This document shows, piece by piece, positions 1-9,377 of a stretch of 64,000 nucleotides of DNA (position 1 is its first letter; every line of letters begins with the position of its first letter). The stretch lies in NCBI GenBank assembly GCA_965116715.1, contig OZ220724.1, positions 3,549,728-3,613,727 of the forward strand, read 5' to 3'. Source of the stretch: Poriferisodalis sp965116715. GTDB lineage: Bacteria > Actinomycetota > Acidimicrobiia > Acidimicrobiales > Poriferisodalaceae. Both the position numbers and the translations under genes were made by a program. The notes under the pieces are model-generated. The model worked only from the letters and a program-made list of their open reading frames with translations. It was not told the origin of the DNA and ran no database searches.

Positions 1-3000
1 TCTCGGCGAGGTGTTGGCGCAGCACGGCCCGTACCTCTGCTGCGTCGGCGTCATCGAGCTGGGGCTCCAGATCGACCATCTCGGAGTTCAGGTTCCGCCA
101 GAAGACGTCGTCGGGGTCGTAGACGAATGCCACCCCTCCGGACATGCCGGCGCCGAAGTTGCGTCCGACGCTGCCCAGCACCACCACCATGCCGCCGGTC
201 ATGTACTCGCACGCGTGGTCGCCCACGCCCTCGACGACGGCGGTGGCCCCGGAGTTGCGCACGCAGAAGCGCTCGCCGACAGTTCCCCGGATGTATGCCT
301 CGCCGCCGGTCGCGCCGTAGAGGATGACGTTGCCGGCGATGATGTTGTCTTCGGCCACGAATGCGGCATGCGTCTCCCGAGGCGGCCGCACCACCAGGCG
401 CCCGCCCGACAGACCCTTGCCGAGGTAGTCGTTGGCGTCGCCGTAGAGCCGCATCGTCAATCCGCGAGGCACGAATGCGCCGAAGCTCTGCCCGGCGGAT
501 CCGTTGAAGGTGAGGTCGATCGTGTCGTCGGGCAGGCCGTCTCCGCCGTGGGCCGACGTGATGCGGTGGCCCAGCATGGTGCCGACCGTCCGGTTCACAT
601 TGCTGATCGGCAGCTCGGCGCGCACCAGCTCTCCGTGTTCCAGCGCGGGCTCAGCCAGCTCGATGAGCCGGCGGTCGAGCGCCCGCTCCAGACCATGGTC
701 CTGGCTCTGCGAGCAGTAGCGATCTTGCGGCCAGGGCGTCTCGGGCTCCGCCAGGATCGGCGACAGATCCAGGCCGTGCGCCTTCCAGTGAGCAACCGCA
801 GCGGTGGTGTCCAGGCGGTCCACCCGCCCGATGGCCTCGGGCAGCGATCGGAAGCCCAGCATCGCCAGGTACTCGCGCACCTCTTGGGCGATGTACTCGA
901 AGTAATTCACGACGAACTCGGGTCGGCCGCCGAAGCGCTTGCGCAGCTCACGGTTCTGGGTTGCGACACCCACCGGGCACGTGTCCAGATGGCAGACGCG
1001 CATCATGATGCAGCCCGAGACGACCAGCGGCGCTGTGGCGAAACCGAATTCCTCGGCACCCAGGAGTGCCGCCACGATCACGTCGCGGCCGGTCTTCAGC
1101 TGGCCGTCGGTCTGCACCACGATGCGGTCGCGCAGCCCGTTCAGCAGCAGCGTCTGCTGAGTCTCGGCAAGGCCCAGCTCCCACGGCGCGCCTGCGTGCT
1201 TCAGCGACGTCAGCGGCGACGCTCCCGTGCCGCCGTCGTGCCCGGAGATCAGCACCACGTCGGCCTTCGCCTTCGAGACGCCTGCGGCCACGGTGCCCAC
1301 GCCCACCTCGGCCACCAGCTTCACGTGAACGCGTGCTGCGGGGTTGGAGTTCTTGAGATCGTGGATGAGCTGCTTGAGGTCCTCGATCGAATAGATGTCG
1401 TGGTGGGGTGGCGGGCTGATGAGCCCGACGCCGGGCGTGGAATGACGGGTCTTGGCGATCCACGGCCAGACCTTGGGTCCGGGCAGCTGCCCGCCCTCGC
1501 CGGGCTTGGCACCCTGGGCCATCTTGATCTGCAGGTCGTCAGCGTTGGTCAGGTACTCCGAGGTGACGCCGAAGCGTCCCGAGGCGACCTGCTTGATGGC
1601 TGAGCGCCGCAGGTCGCCGTTGGGGTCGGGCACGTAACGTTCGGGGTCCTCGCCGCCCTCGCCGGTATTGGACTTGCCCCTGATGCGGTTCATGGCGATC
1701 GCCAGCGTCTCGTGCGCCTCCGCGGAGATGGAGCCGTAGCTCATCGCTCCGGTGGAGAACCGCTTCACGATCTCGCTGACCGGCTCGACCTCGTCGATGC
1801 CGATGGGCCCGCCGGGCGCTGGACGGAGCTCGAACAGGCCCCGGAGCGTCGCCAGCTCGGTGGACTGGTCGTCCACGAGCTGCGTGTACTCCTTGAAGAC
1901 CTCGTAGCGGCCGGCGCGGGTGGAGTGCTGCAGCTTGTAGACGGTCTCGGGGTTGAACAGGTGGTACTCGCCCTCGCGCCGCCACTGGTACTCGCCGCCG
2001 GCCCACAGGTCACGGTGCGCCGCCTCGGTGGGGTTGTCGAGGTAGGCGAAGCGGTGGCGCTCGGCCACCTCGGCGGCGAGCACGTCCAGACCCACGCCGC
2101 CGAGCTTGGATGTCGTTCCGCTGAAGTAGCGGTCGATGAGGTCGGCGCCCAGGCCCACGGCCTCGAAGACCTGTGCCCCGGTGTAGCTGGCCACCGTCGA
2201 GATGCCCATCTTGGACATCACCTTGAGCACACCCTTGGTGCACGCCTTGATGTAGTTGCGCTTCGCGGTGCGGTGGTCGACCTCGGTGATGACGCCGCTG
2301 CGCACCATGTCGTCGATGGACTCGAAGGCGAGGTACGGGTTGACGGCGCTGGCCCCGTAGCCCAGCAGCAGGGCCATGTGATGCACCTCGCGGGCATCGC
2401 CGCACTCGGTCACCAGGCCCACCATCGTGCGGGTCTTGTTGCGCACCAGGTGGTGGTGCACGGCGCCCGTCAGCAGCAGCGAGGGGATCGGCGCATGCTG
2501 GGAGTCGCTGTAGCGGTCCGAGAGGATGATGATCCGCGAGCCGCCGGCGATGGCCTCGTCGACTCGCTCGCAGACCTCCGCGATCGCCCGTTCCATGCCC
2601 GGACCGCCCTCAGCCACCGGGTACAGGCCGTCGACCGCGAACGGGCGGTACTGCTGCGCGCCGCCGGAATCCTCGTCGATGACCAGGTCCTCGTCGATGT
2701 AGGCGATCTTGGCGAGGTCCTCATTCGACAGGATCGGGTAGGGGAGCACGATCTGCCGGCACGATTCCGGGCCGGGCGCCAGCAGGTTCGCCTCCGGGCC
2801 GACCTTGGCCTTGGTAGAGGTGACCAGTTCCTCGCGGATCGCATCCAGCGGCGGGTTCGTGACCTGCGCGAACAACTGGCTGAAGTAGTCGAACAGCAGC
2901 CGCGGCCGCTTCGACAGCACCGCGATCGGCGTGTCGGTGCCCATCGACCCGATCGGCTCAATGCCGGTGCGGGCCATCGGCGCCACCAGAATCCGCAGTT

Positions 3001-4492
3001 CTTCGGTCGTGTAGCCGAAGGTGCGTTGGCGCAGCGTCACCGAGGAGTGCTGAGGCGTCAGGCTGAAGCGAGGCGGCAGGTCCTCCAGGTGGGCGAGCCC
3101 GTCGGCAAGCCAGTCCCCGTACGGCTCGGCGGTCACCAGGTCACGCTTGATCTCGTCATCGCCCACGATGCGGCCCTGTGACGTGTCCACCAGGAACATG
3201 CGCCCCGGCTGCAGGCGGCCCTTGCGCACGATGCGGGCCTGGTCAACCTCGGCGACGCCGACCTCCGACGCCATGATCACGAGGCCGTCGTCGGTGACCC
3301 AGTATCGGGAGGGCCGCAGGCCATTGCGGTCGAGCACCGCACCAACGACGGTGCCGTCGGTGAAGGCGATGCTGGCCGGGCCGTCCCACGGCTCCATCAG
3401 CGAGGCATGGAACTCGTAGAAGTCGTGCTTGTCCTGAGGCATGCGGGCGTGGTTCTCCCACGCCTCAGGGATCATCATCAGCACGGCGTGGGGCAGGCTC
3501 CGCCCGCCGAGATGGAGCAGCTCGAGGACCTCGTCGAAGCTGGCGGTGTCAGACGCGCCGGGGGTGCACACCGGATAGGTGCGCTCCAATTGGTTCCGCC
3601 CGTCGGGGTCGGTGAACAGCGGGCTGGACAGCGTGCCCTCGCGGGCGCGCATCCAGTTGCGGTTCCCCATCACCGTGTTGATCTCGCCGTTGTGGGCGAG
3701 CATGCGGTAGGGGTGCGCGAGCGGCCACGAGGGGAAGGTGTTGGTGCTGAAGCGCGAATGCAGCAGGGCGAGCGCGGATTCCACGCGCGGATCGGTCAAG
3801 TCGGGATAGAACTCCGCGAACTGGCTGCAGGTCAGCATCCCCTTGTAGATCAGGGTGCGGCACGACAGTGACGGGAAGTACGGCGCAGGATCGATCTCGT
3901 GCTCGGTGCGCTTGCGGGCGACGTAGACACGGCGTTCGAGCGCCAGCCCGTTCAGCCCTTCGCGGCTCGGGGCGGCGACGAACAGCATCCGGAACACCGG
4001 CATAGGGTCGGTGGCGAACTTGCCGAGCGACGAGGCATCGGTGGGCACGTCGCGCCAGCCGAGGACGCCGAGCCCCTCGTCGACCATGATCGCCTCGATG
4101 GCTGCGGCAGCAGCATCGGGGTCGCTGCGGGGCAAGAACGCCGTGCCGACCGCGTAGTGACCGGCTGGCGGGAGCTCGAACTCGCAGACATCGCGGAGAA
4201 ACCGGTCGGGCACCCCGATGGTGATGCCGATGCCGTCGCCGACGTTGGCCTCCGCGCCCGTGGCGCTGCGATGGTCGAGATTGACCAGGCACTGCAGCGC
4301 CTGATCGACAACGGCGCGGCTCGGCACCCCGGACATGTCGGCGACGAAGCCCACGCCGCACGAGTCATGCTCGAACGCCGGGTCGTACAGGCCCTGCGCG
4401 GGCGGCGGCGCTTCACATGGGCCGATGCGCACGGCAGGACGATCCTGCGCGCGTGGCGCAGTCTGGATGGCCGCGGTGTCATTCGTGGGCAT
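1..4492 (-). CDS. gltB: Glutamate synthase large subunit (partial, 3' end off the left edge)
   Basis: Large (GOGAT) subunit, which makes two glutamates from glutamine and 2-oxoglutarate and supplies the arginine pathway encoded divergently next door. About 1497 residues are visible and only the last few dozen are missing. The frame is open throughout. Translation gives LYDPAFEHDSCGVGF, where Cys45 would become the N-terminal glutamine-amidotransferase nucleophile after processing. Further along are the central and FMN domains, the 3Fe-4S cysteine region MRVCHLDTCPVGVATQ around residue 1165, and the C-terminal GxG repeat domain with YLGKGLSGGRLVV. The ATG at 4490-4492 is chosen because it gives the usual short propeptide. 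The gltD partner would lie beyond the left edge. Identification is by family motifs; the start is inferred. Confidence 0.95.
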   Translation of the reverse strand, partial: MPTNDTAAIQTAPRAQDRPAVRIGPCEAPPPAQGLYDPAFEHDSCGVGFVADMSGVPSRAVVDQALQCLVNLDHRSATGAEANVGDGIGITIGVPDRFLRDVCEFELPPAGHYAVGTAFLPRSDPDAAAAAIEAIMVDEGLGVLGWRDVPTDASSLGKFATDPMPVFRMLFVAAPSREGLNGLALERRVYVARKRTEHEIDPAPYFPSLSCRTLIYKGMLTCSQFAEFYPDLTDPRVESALALLHSRFSTNTFPSWPLAHPYRMLAHNGEINTVMGNRNWMRAREGTLSSPLFTDPDGRNQLERTYPVCTPGASDTASFDEVLELLHLGGRSLPHAVLMMIPEAWENHARMPQDKHDFYEFHASLMEPWDGPASIAFTDGTVVGAVLDRNGLRPSRYWVTDDGLVIMASEVGVAEVDQARIVRKGRLQPGRMFLVDTSQGRIVGDDEIKRDLVTAEPYGDWLADGLAHLEDLPPRFSLTPQHSSVTLRQRTFGYTTEELRILVAPMARTGIEPIGSMGTDTPIAVLSKRPRLLFDYFSQLFAQVTNPPLDAIREELVTSTKAKVGPEANLLAPGPESCRQIVLPYPILSNEDLAKIAYIDEDLVIDEDSGGAQQYRPFAVDGLYPVAEGGPGMERAIAEVCERVDEAIAGGSRIIILSDRYSDSQHAPIPSLLLTGAVHHHLVRNKTRTMVGLVTECGDAREVHHMALLLGYGASAVNPYLAFESIDDMVRSGVITEVDHRTAKRNYIKACTKGVLKVMSKMGISTVASYTGAQVFEAVGLGADLIDRYFSGTTSKLGGVGLDVLAAEVAERHRFAYLDNPTEAAHRDLWAGGEYQWRREGEYHLFNPETVYKLQHSTRAGRYEVFKEYTQLVDDQSTELATLRGLFELRPAPGGPIGIDEVEPVSEIVKRFSTGAMSYGSISAEAHETLAIAMNRIRGKSNTGEGGEDPERYVPDPNGDLRRSAIKQVASGRFGVTSEYLTNADDLQIKMAQGAKPGEGGQLPGPKVWPWIAKTRHSTPGVGLISPPPHHDIYSIEDLKQLIHDLKNSNPAARVHVKLVAEVGVGTVAAGVSKAKADVVLISGHDGGTGASPLTSLKHAGAPWELGLAETQQTLLLNGLRDRIVVQTDGQLKTGRDVIVAALLGAEEFGFATAPLVVSGCIMMRVCHLDTCPVGVATQNRELRKRFGGRPEFVVNYFEYIAQEVREYLAMLGFRSLPEAIGRVDRLDTTAAVAHWKAHGLDLSPILAEPETPWPQDRYCSQSQDHGLERALDRRLIELAEPALEHGELVRAELPISNVNRTVGTMLGHRITSAHGGDGLPDDTIDLTFNGSAGQSFGAFVPRGLTMRLYGDANDYLGKGLSGGRLVVRPPRETHAAFVAEDNIIAGNVILYGATGGEAYIRGTVGERFCVRNSGATAVVEGVGDHACEYMTGGMVVVLGSVGRNFGAGMSGGVAFVYDPDDVFWRNLNSEMVDLEPQLDDADAAEVRAVLRQHLAE

Positions 4493-4573
4493 CGGCGACG
4501 TCCCGGTGAGTTGAGTCAGTGCCCGTGTGGGGCTCGATGAGTGCAGGGACGTCGTTGGCCCTGGGAACAAGCA

Positions 4574-4581
4574 GCCTACCG
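4574..4581 (-). promoter_or_regulatory. Possible gltB -10 element (GGTAGGCT)
   Basis: On the minus strand the bases read GGTAGGCT, matching the GGTANNNT form seen before many genes of this window. It would give a leader of roughly 75 bases for gltB. No convincing -35 hexamer was found. Confidence 0.3.
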
Positions 4582-4612
4582 AGGCAGAGCCGGACGGCAG
4601 TCGAGCAGGTGC

Positions 4613-4640
4613 TGAATAATTTTACATATTGATGCATAGT
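4613..4640. promoter_or_regulatory. Candidate ArgR operator (ARG box) between gltB and argC
   Basis: This is an AT-rich island in otherwise GC-rich DNA. It contains TGAATAATTTTACA followed by ATATTGATGCATAGT. The first half resembles the TGAAT-WWWW-ATTCA arrangement of known ARG boxes, and the second carries another TGATGCAT-type half. A possible argC -10 (TACAGT, 4657-4662) lies just downstream, so a bound ArgR would block argC transcription. ArgR is encoded in the cluster itself. The box assignment is inference from pattern and position. Confidence 0.5.
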
Positions 4641-4692
4641 TGGACTGCGCACCTGATACAGTGGCGTCGATCCCGCAGACAGGCACGCCTCA

Positions 4693-5772
4693 ATGAACGC
4701 CTCCATGAACACAGAAGACACACCGCAGGTGACCAGCGATTCGCCGGTGCGCGTGGGCATCGTTGGCGCGTCCGGCTACACGGGCGCGGAACTGCTGCGG
4801 CTGGCAGCGGCGCATCCGTCATTCGATGTCGTCGCCGTCAGCGGGGACACGCAGGCAGGTGCCGCAGTCCGCGATCTGTATCCCAGCCTGGCGGCCGACT
4901 TCGGCGACCTGCGCTACTGCGCGTACGAGCCGGAGATCTTCGTCGGGCTCGATGCGGTGTTCCTGGGCCTGCCGCACATGGCGAGCGCACCGGTTGTCGC
5001 CGACCTGTACAAGCGGGTCGGCTGCGTGGTCGATCTGGGCTCGGATTTCCGACTGACCGACGCCGCGCTCTACCCGCAGTGGTACGGCACCGAGCACCCC
5101 ATGCCGGAGCTGCTGGGCGAGTTTCCCTACGGCCTTCCCGAACTCGACCGCACCTCACTGCGCGGCGCCGCGGGCATCGCGGTGCCGGGGTGCTACCCCA
5201 CGGCGGCTGCACTGGCGTTGACGCCGTTCGTCCGCGGGGGCCATGTCTCGACGACGGGGGTGGTGGTGGATGCCGCATCGGGCGTCAGCGGCGCGGGCCG
5301 TGCGCCCAAGCCCAACACGACGTTCTCCGCGGTCGACGAGGATTTCGTGGCGTACGGCCTGCTGGATCACCGCCACACGCCCGAGATCGAGCAGGCAACC
5401 GGGTGCCAGGTGCTGTTCACCCCGCATCTGGCACCGATGGTGCGCGGCATCCTGGCGACCTGCTACGCCAGGCCGCTGCCGGATTCGATGGGTGGCTTGA
5501 CCACCGACGATGCGCTCGGCGTGCTGGCAGATTTCTATGCGGATGAGCCGTTCGTCGTGGTACATCGTGACGCCCCGCACACCAAGGCCACGCTCGGTGC
5601 GAATACGTGCCATCTGAGTGCGAGGGTGGATCCCCGCACTGGCTGGCTGGTCGTGCTCAGCGCCATTGACAACCTGGTCAAGGGTGCGTCGGGCGGGGCG
5701 GTGCAGTGCGCCAACCTCGCGCTCGGACTCCCCGAGACCTCCGGCCTGCCGACGACAGGACTGATGCCGTGA
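4693..5772 (+). CDS. argC: N-acetyl-gamma-glutamyl-phosphate reductase
   Basis: Third step of arginine synthesis: NADPH reduction of N-acetylglutamyl phosphate to the semialdehyde. The 359 residues are normal for the family. The N-terminal nucleotide-binding motif GIVGASGYTGAELLRL and the active-site cysteine in AVPGCYPTAAALAL are visible. The ATG at 4693 is used; a second in-frame ATG lies four codons later (4705). It is the first gene of an overlapping arg cluster and its TGA stop overlaps the argB GTG start (GTGA). In many actinobacteria argJ follows argC, but here argB follows directly. An ArgR-like box lies just upstream, so arginine repression is likely. Confidence 0.97.
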   Translation: MNASMNTEDTPQVTSDSPVRVGIVGASGYTGAELLRLAAAHPSFDVVAVSGDTQAGAAVRDLYPSLAADFGDLRYCAYEPEIFVGLDAVFLGLPHMASAPVVADLYKRVGCVVDLGSDFRLTDAALYPQWYGTEHPMPELLGEFPYGLPELDRTSLRGAAGIAVPGCYPTAAALALTPFVRGGHVSTTGVVVDAASGVSGAGRAPKPNTTFSAVDEDFVAYGLLDHRHTPEIEQATGCQVLFTPHLAPMVRGILATCYARPLPDSMGGLTTDDALGVLADFYADEPFVVVHRDAPHTKATLGANTCHLSARVDPRTGWLVVLSAIDNLVKGASGGAVQCANLALGLPETSGLPTTGLMP

Positions 5773-6665
5773 TCGATGCCGAACACGCCCAGCAGGTCGA
5801 GCGTGCAGAACTACTCGTCGAGATGCTGCCGTACATCAGCAGATGGCGCGGCAAGGTCGTGGTGGTCAAGTTCGGCGGCAACGCGATGGTCGACACTGAG
5901 CTGACCGACGGCTTTGCCGCCGACATCGTGCTGCTGCGTCAGATCGGTCTGGCGCCAGTCGTCGTTCACGGCGGCGGGCCGCAGATCGGCGATCTCATGG
6001 CGCGACTCGGCAAGACCTCGGAGTTCCGTGACGGTCTCAGGGTGACCGACGCAGAGACGCTGGACATCGCACGCATGGTGCTGGTCGGCAAGGTCAACCG
6101 CGACATCGTCGGCGCCATCAACGTGCACGGACCGCTGGCCGTGGGCATCTCGGGCGAGGACGGCCGGGTCATCACCGCGACCGCCCGGAATCCCGATCTG
6201 GGATTCGTGGGCGAGGTCACCGATGTCAACACCGACCTGCTGGAGCGTCTCCTCGCCGAGGGGTTGATCCCGGTCATCTCGACGATCGGTGCCGACGCCA
6301 AGGGGCAGGCATACAACATCAATGCGGACACCGTGGCCGGCGCTGTGGCCTCGGCGCTGAAGGCCGAGAAGGTGGTCTACCTGACCGACGTCGCAGGGCT
6401 GCTCGAAGATGTCGACGATCCCGACTCGCTCGTACGCCGGACGACGGCCGGCTCGCTTGCCGCCCGGCTGGCCGGCGGGCAGATCGCGGGCGGCATGATT
6501 CCCAAGATCGAGGCCTGCATCAGCGCCGTGCGCAACGGCGTCAACAGCGCGCACCTGCTCGACGGCCGTGTCCCGCACGTCGTGCTGGTCGAGCTGTTCA
6601 CCGATGCCGGCGTCGGCACGATGATCACCGACGACCGACCGACCGAGAGGTTCACTGCGCCATGA
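5769..6665 (+). CDS. argB: Acetylglutamate kinase
   Basis: Phosphorylates N-acetylglutamate with ATP, normally the arginine-controlled step. The protein is 298 residues from the GTG that overlaps the argC stop. Amino-acid-kinase motifs are present: VVVKFGGNAM near the N-terminus, VVHGGGPQIGDLM, and the C-terminal GGMIPKIEACISAVRNGV. The extra N-terminal helix (QQVERAELLVEMLPYI) before the first strand is the part that in arginine-sensitive enzymes forms the hexamer interface, so feedback inhibition by arginine is likely. An upstream in-frame ATG at 5706 lies inside argC and is rejected. Overlaps argD by ATGA. Confidence 0.97.
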   Translation: MIDAEHAQQVERAELLVEMLPYISRWRGKVVVVKFGGNAMVDTELTDGFAADIVLLRQIGLAPVVVHGGGPQIGDLMARLGKTSEFRDGLRVTDAETLDIARMVLVGKVNRDIVGAINVHGPLAVGISGEDGRVITATARNPDLGFVGEVTDVNTDLLERLLAEGLIPVISTIGADAKGQAYNINADTVAGAVASALKAEKVVYLTDVAGLLEDVDDPDSLVRRTTAGSLAARLAGGQIAGGMIPKIEACISAVRNGVNSAHLLDGRVPHVVLVELFTDAGVGTMITDDRPTERFTAP

Positions 6666-7918
6666 CCGACCCAACACGACCGCAGGCTGCTCATGCAGCG
6701 GCCATGGGCGCTGCAGCGCTGGAGCACTGCCCTCTCATGCCCACCTACGGTCCGCCGCCGGTGCAGTTCGTGCGCGGCAGCGGCTGCGAGTTGTATGACC
6801 GCGACGGCAAGCGCTACCTGGACTTCCTTGCCGGGCTGGCAGTCACGTCGCTCGGCCATGCCCATCCGGCAGTTGCCGAGGCAATCAGCGAGCAGGCGCG
6901 CACGCTGCTGCACGTGTCGAATCTGTTCGGCACCGAGCCGCAGGTGGAGGTTGCCCAGACGATCGACCGGTTGCAGGGCGGCGGCGGCCAGGTCTTCTTC
7001 TGCAACAGCGGCGCCGAGTCGCTCGAAGGGGCGATCAAGCTGGCGCGCAAGCACGGCGGCCGCGGCCGCTACGTCGTGGTGAGCGCGCTGCGGTCGTTCC
7101 ACGGGCGCACACTGGCGACCCTGCATGCCACCGGGCAGCCCGAGAAACACGAGACGTTCCAGCCGTTGCCCGAAGGCTTCCGACACGTTCCCTACAACGA
7201 TGCGGATGCCCTCGAAGCAGCGCTCGATCCGAGCTGCTGCGCAGTGCTGCTCGAAGTCGTCCAGGGCGAGGGCGGCGTGAATGTCGCCGACCGCGACTAC
7301 CTGCACCGCGTCCGTGAGATCTGCGACGAGCGCGAGATGGCGTTCATCGTCGACGAGGTGCAGACCGGCCTCGCCCGCACCGGCGAGTGGTTTGGGTGGC
7401 ACCACCACTTCGACCCCGCCGGAGGGCCGGCCGGGGCCGCGCGACCCGACATCGTGACCATGGCCAAGGCACTCGGCAACGGCGTGCCCATCGGTGCAGT
7501 CTGGGCGCGTCGAGAGGTGGCCGCAGCGTTCCAGCCCGGCGACCACGCGACCACCTTCGGCGGGCAACCGCTGGCTGCGAGTGCAGCGCGCGCAGTGCTG
7601 CGCACGATGGAGGCCATCGATGCGCCAGCGGTGGCTTCTGCCCGCGGCGAAGAACTTGCCGGCAAGCTCATGGGCGTTCCCGGCGTCGTCGACACCCGAG
7701 GCCTCGGCCTGCTCATTGCGGCCGAGCTCGACACCGATGCCGTCGGCCGCAGCGGTCCCGAGGTGGCTGCGGCGTGCCTCGAGGCCGGTCTTGTGGTCAA
7801 TGGGATCACCCCGACGGCCGTGCGTTTCGCGCCGCCGCTGGTCGTGTCCCCCAAGCAGATCGACGAGTGCGTGGCGATCTTCGCGAGCGTGCTCGCTGGC
7901 AGCGGGCAGCCGGGCTGA
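6662..7918 (+). CDS. argD: Acetylornithine aminotransferase
   Basis: PLP enzyme of aminotransferase class III that converts N-acetylglutamate semialdehyde to N2-acetylornithine using glutamate. It has 418 residues. Visible are the cofactor-binding FFCNSGAESLEGAIKLAR, the aspartate motif FIVDEVQTGLARTG, and the lysine that forms the Schiff base in VTMAKALGNGVPIGA. It starts at an ATG overlapping the argB stop, and its own TGA shares a base with the argF ATG, indicating one translationally coupled operon. The product needs deacetylation to ornithine, but no argJ or argE is present in this window. Confidence 0.96.
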   Translation: MTDPTRPQAAHAAAMGAAALEHCPLMPTYGPPPVQFVRGSGCELYDRDGKRYLDFLAGLAVTSLGHAHPAVAEAISEQARTLLHVSNLFGTEPQVEVAQTIDRLQGGGGQVFFCNSGAESLEGAIKLARKHGGRGRYVVVSALRSFHGRTLATLHATGQPEKHETFQPLPEGFRHVPYNDADALEAALDPSCCAVLLEVVQGEGGVNVADRDYLHRVREICDEREMAFIVDEVQTGLARTGEWFGWHHHFDPAGGPAGAARPDIVTMAKALGNGVPIGAVWARREVAAAFQPGDHATTFGGQPLAASAARAVLRTMEAIDAPAVASARGEELAGKLMGVPGVVDTRGLGLLIAAELDTDAVGRSGPEVAAACLEAGLVVNGITPTAVRFAPPLVVSPKQIDECVAIFASVLAGSGQPG

Positions 7919-8907
7919 TGCGACACTTCCTGGAAGTCGACGACCTGTCCCCGGACGAGCTGCGCTCGGTGCTTGACGCCTCGTCGCGTCCTGCCGCCGG
8001 CGCGCCTGCAGCGCTGGAAGGCCAGGGCGTCGCTTTGGTGTTCGAGAAGGCCTCGAATCGCACACGCAACTCGATGGAGATGGCCGTGCGCCAGCTCGGC
8101 GGTCACCCCGTCTATATCCGACCTGAAGAGGTCGGGATGGATGTTCGCGAGTCGGCGGAGGACATCGTGCGCACGCTGGCCTGCTACCACGCGATCGTCG
8201 CCGCTCGCGTCTTCCGGCACAGCCATCTGGAGCGGATGGCGGCATGCGAGGTGGCGCCGGTCGTCAACCTGCTGTCCGATGACGCCCATCCTTGCCAGGC
8301 GCTTGCAGACCTGCTCACCATCTCGCAGTGCATCGGGCTCGAGCGCACCGGCCGTGTGGCGTTCATCGGCGACGCCAACAACGTATGGCGTTCGCTTGCG
8401 ATCGGCTGCGCCATGCTGGGGATCGAGAGTTCGCTGGCAGTGCCGCCGAGCTATGCGCCCGCCGCCGAGACGCTCGCTCGACTCGATTCGTTCCCGGGCG
8501 GGTGCACCGTCACCGACGACCCTGCCGAAGCCGTCAAGGGTGCCGACGTGGTCTGCACCGACGTGTGGACCTCCATGGGCCAAGAGGATGAGCAGGCCGA
8601 GCGGGTTGCTTCGTTCGGCCCCTATCAGGTCACCGCAGAGCTGATGTCTCGCGCTGCAGACGGGGCGATCTTTCTGCACTGCCTGCCCGCACACCGAGGC
8701 GAGGAGGTGACCGCGGAGGTCATCGACGGTCCGGCGAGCAGGGTGTGGCAGCAGGCCGAGAATCGGATGCACGCCGCGCGGGGCCTGCTGGCTTTCCTGA
8801 TGGGCACAGCGCCGCATAGAGCGGCGTCAGAAGGCACAGCGCCGCATAGAGCGGCGTCAGAAGGCACAGCGCCGCATAGAGCGGCGTCAGAAGGCACGAC
8901 GTCATGA
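7918..8907 (+). CDS. argF: Ornithine carbamoyltransferase with repeat-encoded C-terminal tail
   Basis: Transfers carbamoyl phosphate to ornithine to give citrulline. Core motifs are present: the carbamoyl-phosphate loop reads SNRTR at about residues 45-49 (the family usually has STRTR), then HPCQALADL and the catalytic HCLPAHRGEE around residue 254. The family core ends near residue 296. After it comes a tail made of three identical GTAPHRAASE units and then GTTS, encoded by three exact 30-bp repeats. The tail has no obvious function and looks like a hairpin repeat that moved into, or expanded within, the 3' end. Start ATG shares a base with the argD stop; the stop overlaps argR (ATGA). Confidence 0.95.
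   Translation: MRHFLEVDDLSPDELRSVLDASSRPAAGAPAALEGQGVALVFEKASNRTRNSMEMAVRQLGGHPVYIRPEEVGMDVRESAEDIVRTLACYHAIVAARVFRHSHLERMAACEVAPVVNLLSDDAHPCQALADLLTISQCIGLERTGRVAFIGDANNVWRSLAIGCAMLGIESSLAVPPSYAPAAETLARLDSFPGGCTVTDDPAEAVKGADVVCTDVWTSMGQEDEQAERVASFGPYQVTAELMSRAADGAIFLHCLPAHRGEEVTAEVIDGPASRVWQQAENRMHAARGLLAFLMGTAPHRAASEGTAPHRAASEGTAPHRAASEGTTS
8803..8892 (+). repeat. Three perfect 30-bp tandem repeats inside the argF 3' end
   Basis: Units begin at 8803, 8833 and 8863 and are identical. Each contains the inverted repeat CGCCGC-ATAGA-GCGGCG, so the RNA would form three consecutive hairpins just before argR. The unit length is a multiple of three, so the repeats keep the argF frame. There are no spacers, so this is not a CRISPR array. 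Confidence 0.97.
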
Positions 8908-9365
8908 GCACGAAGGCGCAGCGGCAGCATCTCATCCGCGAACTGCTGGCCAGCCACGAGATCGCCAGCCAGGCGCAGCTGGTCGGTCTGCTGGCAGAGC
9001 GTTCGGTGGAGGTCACCCAGGCGACGGTCTGCCGCGACCTGGATGAATTGGGCGTCGCCAAGATGCGCACTGCAGGGCGCACCGTCTACGCGGTGCCCGA
9101 AGCCGACGCGCCGGAGACGCTGCCGTCCAACACGCTGCGGCGAGTGTTCTCCGATTGGGTGCTCGAGGTGCGCTCTTCGCAGAACATCGTGGTGCTGCGC
9201 ACGCCGCCGGGTTCAGCCCACGTTGTGGCCTCGGCCATCGACCGCAGCGCATTCGACGGCGTGGTCGGCACCGTGGCGGGAGATGACACGCTGTTCATCG
9301 TGGCCACCGAGGAACTCGGCGGCCTTGCCGTGGCCGCGCACTGCCGCGATCTGGCGGACTTGTGA
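8904..9365 (+). CDS. argR: Arginine repressor
   Basis: Hexameric, arginine-sensing repressor of arg genes, 153 residues as usual. The N-terminal winged helix carries the recognition region VTQATVCRDLDELGVAK. Family proteins usually have a Ser-Arg-Asp triad, and here it reads Cys-Arg-Asp. The C-terminal arginine-binding and oligomerisation domain includes VASAIDRSAFDGVVGTVAGD, with GTVAGDDT close to the usual G-T-I-A-G-D-D-T signature. It starts at an ATG overlapping the argF stop and lies inside the operon it should control, so autoregulation through the box before argC is likely. Confidence 0.95.
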   Translation: MSTKAQRQHLIRELLASHEIASQAQLVGLLAERSVEVTQATVCRDLDELGVAKMRTAGRTVYAVPEADAPETLPSNTLRRVFSDWVLEVRSSQNIVVLRTPPGSAHVVASAIDRSAFDGVVGTVAGDDTLFIVATEELGGLAVAAHCRDLADL

Positions 9366-9377
9366 GGATGCTGTCCC

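Noticed and set aside
11..3181. Two long plus-strand reading frames over the gltB region
   Set aside because: They are antisense shadows of GltB in high-GC DNA. The minus frame gives clear glutamate synthase sequence throughout, and the plus frames give no recognisable protein.
8803..8892. CRISPR-like array
   Set aside because: Repeats are directly adjacent with no spacers and lie within a coding frame.
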